From: Bacillota bacterium
Lineage (GTDB): Bacteria; Bacillota; Bacilli; Paenibacillales; Paenibacillaceae
DNA: 64,000 nucleotides
Direction of reading: 5' to 3'
Assembly (NCBI GenBank): GCA_023460795.1
Contig: JAEWPC010000058.1
Location: 1 to 64,000, forward strand
Part shown: one piece after another, positions 42,708 through 50,203 of the stretch
How positions within the stretch are numbered: the first letter of the stretch is position 1
Layout: every line of letters begins with the position of its first letter
Program-made: the position numbers and the translations under genes
Notes under the pieces: model-generated
The model's database searches: none
What the model saw: the letters and a program-made list of their open reading frames with translations, nothing else
What the model was told of the DNA's origin: nothing

Positions 42708-43958
42708 TTGACTCCCATAGAACGAACCATCTTCTTGATCGACGGCCAAAGCTTCTATGCGTCTTGCGAGAAGGCGGCTCATCCGGAGCTCGCGAACAAG
42801 CCGGTGGCCGTAGGCGATCCTTCGCGCAAGAGCGGCATCATATTGGCCGCATGCCCGATCGCCAAATCCCGCGGCGTAACGACGGCATCCCGCGTCTTCG
42901 AGGCGCAAGCGATGTGTCCGGAGCTCGTCGTCGTACGGCCGCGGATGGGACGATACATTCAAATTTCCCTGCTCATTACGGAGATATTCGAGAGCGTTAC
43001 CGACCGCGTGGAACCTTATTCGATCGACGAGCAATTCCTGGACGTTACCGGCTGCGGGCCGGCCGACGAGTTGGCGCGTCATCTGCAGCGGCTCGTGAAG
43101 CTATCCACGGGCGTTTGGTCGCGAGTGGGCATCGGGCCGACTAAGATTCTCGCGAAGACCGCTACGGACAACTTCGCGAAGAAGCATCCCGACGGCATAT
43201 TCCGCATCGGCCCGGATAATTTGGAGACGACGCTATGGCCGTTACCGGTGCATCAGATGTTCATGGTGGCGAACAGGATGTCGGCCCACTTCAATCGGAT
43301 GGGGATCGCGACGATCGGGGATATCGCCAGAATGGAGTTGAGCGACTTTAAACGCAGGATGCGGATGCGGATGGGGCGGCAGAGCGACATTCAAGCGGAG
43401 TATTACTGGCAAACCGCCCGCGGCATTGATCCGAGCCCCGTCGAGTCTTCCATCCGCGGCGCCCTCAAGTCCGTCAGCCACGGCAAGACGCTGCGGGCGA
43501 GCTTGTACCGTAAACAGGAAGACATCGAGGTCGTACTTCTGGAGCTGGTCATCGAAGTGTGCCGGCGCGCCAGGCGTCTGAAGGTGCAAGGCAGAGTGGT
43601 CATGGTCGGAGCGGGGGAGACCGACGGCGTTCGCGGAGCGCGGTTCGGCCGCCAGGTTACCCTGCCGCATGCCACATCGTTAACGCACGAAGTCGCCGCG
43701 GCCGTATTGCGTCTCTTCAGGGAGCATTGGCAAGGGATGCCCGTGAGTCACTTATACGTATCGCTCGAACAATTGTCCTCGGACGACGTTCAACAGCTCG
43801 ACCTCTTCCACGATCGCGGCTCGACGTTCGATCTGGAGAAGACGACCGACGCGATCAAAGACCGGTACGGCAGCGACGCCATCATGCGCGCCTCGTCGCT
43901 GCTATCCGCCGGCGTGGCGCGGGAACGGGCCGGGCAAATCGGAGGTCATTATAAATGA
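42708..43958 (+). CDS. SOS-induced Y-family DNA polymerase (UvrX/YqjW-like)
   Basis: A 416-residue translesion polymerase. The catalytic start FLIDGQSFYASCEKAAHPEL supplies the first Asp and the steric Tyr. YSIDEQFLDVTG carries the second Asp-Glu pair. The thumb/little-finger parts follow (VGIGPTKILAKTATDNFAKK; SHGKTLRASLYRKQEDIEVV). Length and layout match B. subtilis UvrX/YqjW rather than DinB. The TTG start has GAAGGAAG upstream. It is directly under a promoter with two LexA boxes and overlaps the next gene by 4 bases, so both are induced by DNA damage. Confidence 0.93.
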   Translation: MTPIERTIFLIDGQSFYASCEKAAHPELANKPVAVGDPSRKSGIILAACPIAKSRGVTTASRVFEAQAMCPELVVVRPRMGRYIQISLLITEIFESVTDRVEPYSIDEQFLDVTGCGPADELARHLQRLVKLSTGVWSRVGIGPTKILAKTATDNFAKKHPDGIFRIGPDNLETTLWPLPVHQMFMVANRMSAHFNRMGIATIGDIARMELSDFKRRMRMRMGRQSDIQAEYYWQTARGIDPSPVESSIRGALKSVSHGKTLRASLYRKQEDIEVVLLELVIEVCRRARRLKVQGRVVMVGAGETDGVRGARFGRQVTLPHATSLTHEVAAAVLRLFREHWQGMPVSHLYVSLEQLSSDDVQQLDLFHDRGSTFDLEKTTDAIKDRYGSDAIMRASSLLSAGVARERAGQIGGHYK

Positions 43959-44422
43959 GCAAACTAGACGGCAATAACCGGTGGTCGGGCAAAATGCTGT
44001 TGACCGAGCACCAGGAGCAGTACGAGTCCAGGGGTGAGAAGCCGCAAGGAAAGGCGACCGCGGACGAAATCGCCATGATACGCGACGCGGTCCTGCTTCC
44101 GCACGCGATGACGATATCCAACAAAAGCTTGAACGAAATCAAAGGATCTAGCATGGCGTTGCATCATACGCTGGCGAAATTCCTGCGCGTGCTCATGGAT
44201 CACATCGGTCTGCAGTTGTATCACATTCGGCGCGAGCTGAGACGGCGCAACATCAAAGTGTTGTCGGACGAAATGGCGGACGATATCGTATATCACCGTT
44301 ACGTCTGCCGGGGGTACGAGGGACGCTTCGGCATGACGAGAGAGGTGGCGCGCGTCGAAATTTCCAAGCTGATCTCCAAAGAGACGGATCGGATATTGAA
44401 ATTCAAGGAGCAGGAGGGGTGA
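43955..44422 (+). CDS. SOS operon partner protein, unknown
   Basis: A 155-residue basic protein whose ATG overlaps the polymerase stop (ATGA). The N-terminal NNRWSGKMLLTEHQEQYESR faintly resembles the YolD start, which is the usual partner of UvrX-type polymerases. The remainder (helical, HHTLAKFLRVLMDHIGLQLY, many Arg/Lys) is not YolD-like. Position and coupling imply a role with the polymerase in damage tolerance. Confidence 0.8.
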   Translation: MSKLDGNNRWSGKMLLTEHQEQYESRGEKPQGKATADEIAMIRDAVLLPHAMTISNKSLNEIKGSSMALHHTLAKFLRVLMDHIGLQLYHIRRELRRRNIKVLSDEMADDIVYHRYVCRGYEGRFGMTREVARVEISKLISKETDRILKFKEQEG

Positions 44423-44436
44423 ACCTTCCTGCTCTT
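44408..44436 (+). terminator. intrinsic terminator overlapping the stop codon
   Basis: GAGCAGGAGG and CCTTCCTGCTC pair across the end of the 43955-44422 gene; the T-tail is short (CTTAATAG). Confidence 0.65.
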
Positions 44437-44518
44437 AATAGTCAAAAGAGGTAAATTGAGGATAAACGTCGAAAACAAGTAGCAGGAAAAATCTAACGAT
44501 TGGAGAGATCGACCGACC

Positions 44519-45577
44519 ATGACAAGCACGAAAGTACTGCCACTGGCGGCGCCGCGTATTTACGCATACTCTTCGCATGCTACTGCTTTCTCCATTGTAT
44601 CCACCGATGAAGATTACTTGCCTTGGTTCCACAGCAACTTCATTCAACTATGCGCCTTGAAAGACTTCAGCGTGACGTATGATGTGCCGTTGGATTTCTA
44701 TATGGGGCCGCGCAAAGATTATAATTACTATCTGAACAACAACTGGTTAACCTTCCTGAGCACGGATAGACAGTTAGTGGAAAGCACCTGCGGAGACATT
44801 ATAAATTACGTCATCGCGTGCATTGACCAGAATCATTACGTGGCTTTGCATTTGGACGAATACTATGTCAAAGACCGTTGGGCTTATAAAGTCAGGAAAT
44901 TCGATCACGAGAATCTAGTCTTCGGCTACGACCGGGAAAGACGAATGTTCAACATCATCGGCTATAAAGGGGCTAACCATAAGTTTGAAGCCTCCGAGAT
45001 CAGCTTTGAAGCATTCAAAGAAGCCTATGATCATTGCGATGACCGGAACGATAACATATGGAGAAGTCAGATCAATCTCATTCAGAAAGTATACAAAGAC
45101 TCCGGACCGTTCAAAGGAACCTACGTTTTCGATCTCGAATTGGTCGTACGAACCATCGAGGAATACCTGTATTCCAAAGATACCGCCAGGAATTTCAGCA
45201 TGTTTCAGAATAATCTATCCCATTTGGTTTTCGGATTGGAAGTTTACGATGCGATCAAAGCTAATCTGCCCAACTTTTGGTACGATTTTAGACCGATTCA
45301 TGTGTTGCTTGAGCATAAAAACTGTATGGTGGATCGAATCCAATATCTGAAGGACAACGGATATCTGTCCGAAGCCGATTACACGTATTTGCATGAATCT
45401 TATCGTAAAATGGTTCGCGCCTGCATGGTGATGAGGAATGGGCAGTTCAAGTACATGGCTACCAGAGAACAAAATAATAACAGCCGTCTGCTTGATAAAA
45501 TCATAACGGATCTGGACCAACTTGCCGAGTTAGAGAAGGAAGTGTTAGGGCACCTGATAGCTGCGTTGAGAACATAA
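44519..45577 (+). CDS. BtrH-like (papain-fold related) protein, unknown
   Basis: A 352-residue protein with no signal peptide. Residues 25-160 resemble the BtrH/C39-like N-terminal domain found in Paenibacillus secondary-metabolite loci: STCGDIINYVIACIDQNHYV, ALHLDEYYVKDRWAYKVRKF and LVFGYDRERRMFNIIGYKGA. Here the Cys of STCGD could be a nucleophile and the later HL/D pair its partners. The C-terminal half is helical. No biosynthetic cluster surrounds it, so its role is open. GGAGAGAT precedes the ATG and a terminator follows. Confidence 0.75.
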   Translation: MTSTKVLPLAAPRIYAYSSHATAFSIVSTDEDYLPWFHSNFIQLCALKDFSVTYDVPLDFYMGPRKDYNYYLNNNWLTFLSTDRQLVESTCGDIINYVIACIDQNHYVALHLDEYYVKDRWAYKVRKFDHENLVFGYDRERRMFNIIGYKGANHKFEASEISFEAFKEAYDHCDDRNDNIWRSQINLIQKVYKDSGPFKGTYVFDLELVVRTIEEYLYSKDTARNFSMFQNNLSHLVFGLEVYDAIKANLPNFWYDFRPIHVLLEHKNCMVDRIQYLKDNGYLSEADYTYLHESYRKMVRACMVMRNGQFKYMATREQNNNSRLLDKIITDLDQLAELEKEVLGHLIAALRT

Positions 45578-45584
45578 ACGGACT

Positions 45585-45613
45585 AAACTCCGCGCCTGGC
45601 GCGGAGTTTTTTT
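45585..45613 (+). terminator. intrinsic terminator
   Basis: Hairpin AAACTCCGCGCC-TGGCGCGGAGTTT with a T7 tail. Confidence 0.9.
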
Positions 45614-45672
45614 GCGGCCTTCGTGCGAGTGCAAGTCTAGCCTTATCCATGTTGGCAAGTTTGAAGCATACT

Positions 45673-46611
45673 CTAGGGAGTCGGCGCTTTGGTCTTGGAA
45701 TGGACCCCTTGGTCGATCGGCACCTCCTCGGGGAGCCGATCAGACATGCCGGGCACGTTACGGGGATGGAAGTTGATAAATTCGGATGAATAGACGGACA
45801 CGTACAACTTCCCGTTCCCTGCGAAAGCGCGAATGAGAATGGGCTGGTCGTATTGGTTCTGAAACGCGAAATCCGGTCCGTTCCAGCTTACCGTCGCATC
45901 GCGGCCTGGCAGAACATAAGGGACATGACGGCTATGCGAATAACGCTCCAGTATATGGAGACCCGCCCGATCGACTGCGTTATACAGCGTGGAGGACACT
46001 TGGCAGATGCCGCCGCCGATGTCCTCCGCCAGCTCGCCCCGAACGATCACTTTGGCGCGCTGGTAGCCTTTTTGCTGGTTTCGCACCCCGACAACCTTGT
46101 TGAACGAGAACGTTTCATTCGGGAAGATGACCGTGTTATTGATGGCTTGGGTTGCAAGCGCGATGTTGTTCGAACGGTTCTTATTGCTGGCGTGGAAATA
46201 CGTGTCGTAGCTGCCAATCCGTTTTTCCCGGATCACAGACAGCAGCTCGCTATCGACCCTCGGATAGACGACGGTCTGCGGCGTCGAAAGCGTAATGGGG
46301 CCTCTCCCATAAAAGTATTCTAAGCAGTGCTCTTCGAACTTACGGCGATCGAGCTTGGTACCGAACCGCTCGGCTTCGATTATGCCGCCTACGCCGATCC
46401 GAGCATTGACGGGCGGACGATCGGTTTGACGGGCAACGGAATCTAACAGTGCTTGCAACTTATCCGGATGGATGAGCGGAAATACGGACAACGTATAATC
46501 AGCGCGGTTTACGCGAATTACCGCGCGTCCTTCATGTTCAATCGTCATATCATCGGGAGCCGCGGCTTGGCTGAGCCATATGGAAAGGCCAAGCGCCCAT
46601 ATTCCTCGCAT
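45673..46611 (-). CDS. VanW family protein
   Basis: A 312-residue exported VanW-domain protein. The short signal peptide is MRGIWALGLSIWLSQAAA. The VanW core spans residues about 120-270, with NRSNNIALATQAINNTVIFP, NETFSFNKVVGVRN, GGGICQVSSTLYNAVDRAGL and ERYSHSRHVPYVLPGRDATV. ATG 46611 has GAAGGAAGG upstream; the frame is open further but runs into the divergent gene. VanW-domain proteins act in the envelope and may bind peptidoglycan; the function is not settled. Confidence 0.92.
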   Translation of the reverse strand: MRGIWALGLSIWLSQAAAPDDMTIEHEGRAVIRVNRADYTLSVFPLIHPDKLQALLDSVARQTDRPPVNARIGVGGIIEAERFGTKLDRRKFEEHCLEYFYGRGPITLSTPQTVVYPRVDSELLSVIREKRIGSYDTYFHASNKNRSNNIALATQAINNTVIFPNETFSFNKVVGVRNQQKGYQRAKVIVRGELAEDIGGGICQVSSTLYNAVDRAGLHILERYSHSRHVPYVLPGRDATVSWNGPDFAFQNQYDQPILIRAFAGNGKLYVSVYSSEFINFHPRNVPGMSDRLPEEVPIDQGVHSKTKAPTP

Positions 46612-46678
46612 ACGTACACCTTCCTTCAAGCAGTTACGATTCCCAGACATCAACCGAAATATGGGCGGAGGAGACCAA

Positions 46679-47896
46679 TTGCAGAAACCATTATTCAAGT
46701 TGACGACGAATTGGATCGCGATAACCATACTGCTCGCAATGATATCCGGACCGAATACCACCGCTGCGGCACCGAGCAGGCAGTCGGCGAATGCGGTCAC
46801 GCTCGTCGTTCGTTCAAGCGCTGATGCCACGTACGAAAGCCTGTACGAAATGCCCTGCTTTAATATCGATTGGGTGCTTCGGGCCGCTCGTGAGAAGAAC
46901 ACCGAATTCGCACCGGAGCTTACGGATCTGTATGTCCATTTGGCCGGCCCCACGGACAATCGGACGTTCCGAATGACGCGTTCCGGCCGTTTATGGGAGG
47001 CAAATACGGGAGAGCTAATTGTTCTTCCTTGGGAAGCGCGGGCATGTCTGCTTAAAGAGGGAGAAATGCTGAGGGGTCGTCATTACGGCCGTCTGCTTCG
47101 TTGGCAGGAAGCCGATCGGATTTTTTATCGAAAAAGCGTCTTTACGGTACAGGACGTAGAAACAGGACTATCCTTCCGAGTACAGCGGCGTGCGGGACAC
47201 GATCATGCGGATGTACAGCCATTGACGCGCGAGGATACGAAGGTGATGAATTTCATTTACGGAGGGAAGTGGAGCTGGAAACGTAGAGCGATTGTCGTAC
47301 GGTTGGGAGAAGAGCGAGTCGCCGCTTCCATGAACGGAATGCCGCATGGCGGGGATGGAATTCCGAAGAATGATTTCTCGGGCCATTTCTGTATTCATTT
47401 CTTGGAAAGCACGACGCACAAGTCGACGGTACCGGACGTGGCACATCAGATGATGGTGTACAAAGCCGCGGGGCAATCCCGGGATTTTACAGAAACCGCT
47501 ACGCCGGAGCTGCTGGCGGAAAGTTTGGTCCACGCGTTGAACGAGCGAGATCCGGAATGGGTGAGGCTGCTGACGGAAGGCGTTGAGCTCGTCAAGCAGG
47601 ATGAGGTTTTACGGACGATGGACATGCTTGCAGCGATCCGATCGGCAGCGAATAGGCGGCAGGATGCCGCCGATACGGCGGATGCGCTCGTGACCCCGCT
47701 CGCGTGGAGCGTCGATATGCATGCTGCTAAAGGAGAAAAACGAAGCGCAACCTGGAGCATGCGGTACATCCGTGCTTCGTTTTTCTCTCCGTGGCAATTG
47801 CACGATATCTCATTCGATTCTAAGAACGCGCGCGTACGAAAGGATAGAAAACACATTGCCTACTCTCGTGAAGGAATTGTTCGATGCGTGCCTTAA
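46679..47896 (+). CDS. exported protein with HFCIHF-type domain, unknown
   Basis: A 405-residue exported protein. TTG 46679 is 8 bases after GGAGGAG and precedes a signal peptide (TTNWIAITILLAMISGPNTT). Residues about 140-260 hold a conserved-looking domain with KSVFTVQDVETGLSFRVQRR, GHDHADVQPLTREDTKVM and NDFSGHFCIHFLESTTHKST. The clustered His and Cys suggest a catalytic or metal site similar in style to L,D-transpeptidase active sites. A C-terminal helical/beta region follows. Divergent from the VanW gene. Its 3' end overlaps the convergent arsC by 77 bases. Confidence 0.75.
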   Translation: MQKPLFKLTTNWIAITILLAMISGPNTTAAAPSRQSANAVTLVVRSSADATYESLYEMPCFNIDWVLRAAREKNTEFAPELTDLYVHLAGPTDNRTFRMTRSGRLWEANTGELIVLPWEARACLLKEGEMLRGRHYGRLLRWQEADRIFYRKSVFTVQDVETGLSFRVQRRAGHDHADVQPLTREDTKVMNFIYGGKWSWKRRAIVVRLGEERVAASMNGMPHGGDGIPKNDFSGHFCIHFLESTTHKSTVPDVAHQMMVYKAAGQSRDFTETATPELLAESLVHALNERDPEWVRLLTEGVELVKQDEVLRTMDMLAAIRSAANRRQDAADTADALVTPLAWSVDMHAAKGEKRSATWSMRYIRASFFSPWQLHDISFDSKNARVRKDRKHIAYSREGIVRCVP

Positions 47897-48275
47897 TGGC
47901 GTCTCGAGTCGAACGAAATTGCGACAGGATTTCTTCTTCCGTACCGGTTGCCTTAGCCGGATCATCGAACCCCCAGTGCCACTTGGTGACATTCGGATTC
48001 ATAATGACCGGGCAATGCTCGTCAGCATGACCGCAGAGCGTAATCACGAAAGTTGCCCGATTGAGCGTATCCGGATCGATAACGTCGGAAGTGTTGTTCC
48101 AGATATCTACGCCGGCTTCTTTCATGACTTGAACCGCGCGTGGATTAAGACCGTGTGCTTCCAAGCCCGCGCTCTTCACTTCATAGCGGTCACCGCCAAG
48201 CGCGTTCATAAATCCGTCGGCCATTTGGCTGCGGCAAGAGTTGCCCGTACAAAGAAAATAAACGAGTGGTTTCAT
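47820..48275 (-). CDS. arsC: arsenate reductase, thioredoxin-coupled
   Basis: A 151-residue low-molecular-weight phosphatase-fold ArsC. The catalytic loop CTGNSCRS (Cys9 region) is followed by the redox Cys of ITLCGHADEHCPV. It reduces arsenate to arsenite. Typical homologues end near residue 139; here a divergent tail (RQCVFYPFVRARS) extends into the convergent gene, perhaps by loss of the original stop. Last gene of arsRBC, 42 bases after arsB. Confidence 0.95.
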   Translation of the reverse strand: MKPLVYFLCTGNSCRSQMADGFMNALGGDRYEVKSAGLEAHGLNPRAVQVMKEAGVDIWNNTSDVIDPDTLNRATFVITLCGHADEHCPVIMNPNVTKWHWGFDDPAKATGTEEEILSQFRSTRDAIKARIEQFLHESRQCVFYPFVRARS

Positions 48276-48317
48276 GTGTGATTACTCCCTTTAGTGTGAA
48301 TTAAATAGGTGGGTCGT

Positions 48318-49610
48318 CTAACCGATGACCTTTAACCAAAGATAAAGACCGGATAGGGTAATGAATAAGACAGGAACCGTTAAGACAATCCCGACTTTGA
48401 AATAATATCCCCAGCCGATTTTGACGCCTTTATTCGAAAGAACGTGAAGCCACAAGAGGGTAGCTAACGAGCCGATCGGCGTTATTTTCGGTCCTAGATC
48501 GGATCCGATTACGTTCGCATAGATCAAGCCCTCTCGAATGACGCCTTCGGTGGATGTTCCTTTGATCGCAAGAGCATCGATCATAACCGTCGGCATGTTA
48601 TTCATGATAGAAGACAGAATGGCCGCAATGAACCCGCCGCCGACCGTAGCTAAGAATAACCCTTGATCAGCCGCCCATTGGAACGCATGGCCGAGCTCGT
48701 CCGTTAGCCCGACATTGCGAAGGCCGTAGACCACGACATACATGCCGACGGAGAAGACGACGACAGCCCAAGGAGCACCTTTCACAAGGTTCCAAGTATG
48801 AATGGCGGGACTTCTACGAGCTAAGAGCAAGAAGGTAAGGGCTACGACTCCGGCGATGATCGATACCGGCAGATGGATGAACTCGCTCGCCAAGTAGGCA
48901 ATCAGAAGCACTGACAGTACAACCCATGAAAGCTTAAATAAGCCTTCATCTTTAATCGCTTCTCGAGGCTTTTTCAGTTGAGTCAAGTCATATTGACTCG
49001 GAATACTACTACGGAAATATAAGTACAGAACGACCAAACTAGCACCCACCGAAATCAATGTCGGTACGATCATTCTGCCGGCGTACTGAACAAATCCGAT
49101 ACCGAAAAAGTCGGAGGAGACGATATTTACCAAGTTACTTACCACTAATGGCAACGAGGCGGTATCCGAAATAAATCCGCTTGCCATAATAAACGGTACA
49201 ATCATTCGATCGTCGAATTTAAGTGCTCGGACCATTGCCAGTACGATCGGAGTTAATATCAAAGCAGCTCCGTCGTTAGCGAACAACGCCGCAACAGCTG
49301 CTCCAAGCAAGACGACGTAAACGAACATCAAGGTGCCATTCCCATTGGCAGTCCGGGCCATGTGCAGTGCAGCCCATTCAAAAAAACCAATCTCGTCAAG
49401 AATCAATGAAATCAAAATGACTGCCACGAAAGCAAGCGTAGCGTTCCAAACGATCTGCGTAACCTCCCATACGTCATGGAAGTTTACGACGCCGCAGATA
49501 AGAGCGACGATCGCGCCGCCGCATGCGGACCAGCCGATATTAAGCCCCTTCGGCTGCCAGATGACCAATACTAATGTGACAAGAAACAGGATTGTTGCAA
49601 GTGCCGGCAT
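48318..49610 (-). CDS. arsB: arsenite efflux permease ArsB
   Basis: A 430-residue ArsB of the ion transporter superfamily with about 12 helices. Landmarks: IWQPKGLNIGWSACGGAIVA, LFANDGAALILTPIVLAMVR, GFISDTASLPLVVSNLVNIV and NVIGSDLGPKITPIGSLATL. It extrudes arsenite/antimonite. The ATG has GGGGG 5 bases upstream. It follows arsR after 13 bases. Confidence 0.96.
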   Translation of the reverse strand: MPALATILFLVTLVLVIWQPKGLNIGWSACGGAIVALICGVVNFHDVWEVTQIVWNATLAFVAVILISLILDEIGFFEWAALHMARTANGNGTLMFVYVVLLGAAVAALFANDGAALILTPIVLAMVRALKFDDRMIVPFIMASGFISDTASLPLVVSNLVNIVSSDFFGIGFVQYAGRMIVPTLISVGASLVVLYLYFRSSIPSQYDLTQLKKPREAIKDEGLFKLSWVVLSVLLIAYLASEFIHLPVSIIAGVVALTFLLLARRSPAIHTWNLVKGAPWAVVVFSVGMYVVVYGLRNVGLTDELGHAFQWAADQGLFLATVGGGFIAAILSSIMNNMPTVMIDALAIKGTSTEGVIREGLIYANVIGSDLGPKITPIGSLATLLWLHVLSNKGVKIGWGYYFKVGIVLTVPVLFITLSGLYLWLKVIG

Positions 49611-49623
49611 AGTAACCCCCGAA

Positions 49624-49938
49624 TTAATCGCAGCTTTGCGCTGAAGCTGCGTCGATGCGTTCTTTCATGGAAGGAAGCTCCTCGATAACCTCTTTGAGAT
49701 AAGGCTTATCCTCGACGTTCAAAGAGTAATAAATCCATTGACTTCGTCTTGTCTCATGGACAAGTCCGCCGTTTTTCAACCGTCTCAAATGTTGGCTCAC
49801 GTTCGGCTGCGTAGTTTGAAGGATCTCTACGATATCGCAAACGCACATTTCCTTCTCTTTCAAACAGGCGAGAATGGTCAATCTGCTTTTGTCTGCAATG
49901 AGCTTTAATTGTTCCGACATTTCCTCGATGGATGCCAC
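49624..49938 (-). CDS. arsR: ArsR family arsenic-responsive repressor
   Basis: A 104-residue SmtB/ArsR winged-helix repressor. The arsenite-sensing pair sits in KEKEMCVCDIVEIL (CxC in helix 3), with the recognition helix TTQPNVSQHLRRLKNGGLVH. A GTG start lies 8 bases after GGAGAAA. First gene of the arsRBC operon. Confidence 0.96.
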   Translation of the reverse strand: MASIEEMSEQLKLIADKSRLTILACLKEKEMCVCDIVEILQTTQPNVSQHLRRLKNGGLVHETRRSQWIYYSLNVEDKPYLKEVIEELPSMKERIDAASAQSCD

Positions 49939-49977
49939 TTCGATTTCTCCTTCCCCAGAACACGTTAATTTAGTTAT

Positions 49978-50005
49978 ATTATACGCACCCCCATCGATAA
50001 GTAAA
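49978..50005 (-). promoter_or_regulatory. ars operon promoter
   Basis: On the minus strand TTTACT (50005-50000), 16 bases, TATAAT (49983-49978). The surrounding AT-rich partial dyads are where ArsR would bind. Confidence 0.6.
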
Positions 50006-50073
50006 CAATTATATTAGCGAATGCTTATTTCAACTGGGTAGGCTGCCTGCATTGAATCCCAGGTTTTTCAAAG

Positions 50074-50118
50074 TTGACAATCACACTCCTCGCGATTAGT
50101 ATACGTATAGGGGTATAC
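50074..50118 (+). promoter_or_regulatory. promoter with CstR-like operator (site 1)
   Basis: TTGACA (50074-50079), 17 bases, TAGTAT (50097-50102) is a near-consensus promoter. GTATACGTATAGGGGTATAC (50099-50118) overlaps the -10 and start point. It is a G-tract dyad of the CsoR/CstR operator type and recurs at two other promoters of this locus. Confidence 0.8.
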
Positions 50119-50203
50119 GTAATAGATGAAATTGAGATCGTTTAGGTAAACTTGAACAGGATAAGTAAGCCCCGGAAAAACACCATTAGAGGAGGGTTAC
50201 GAT

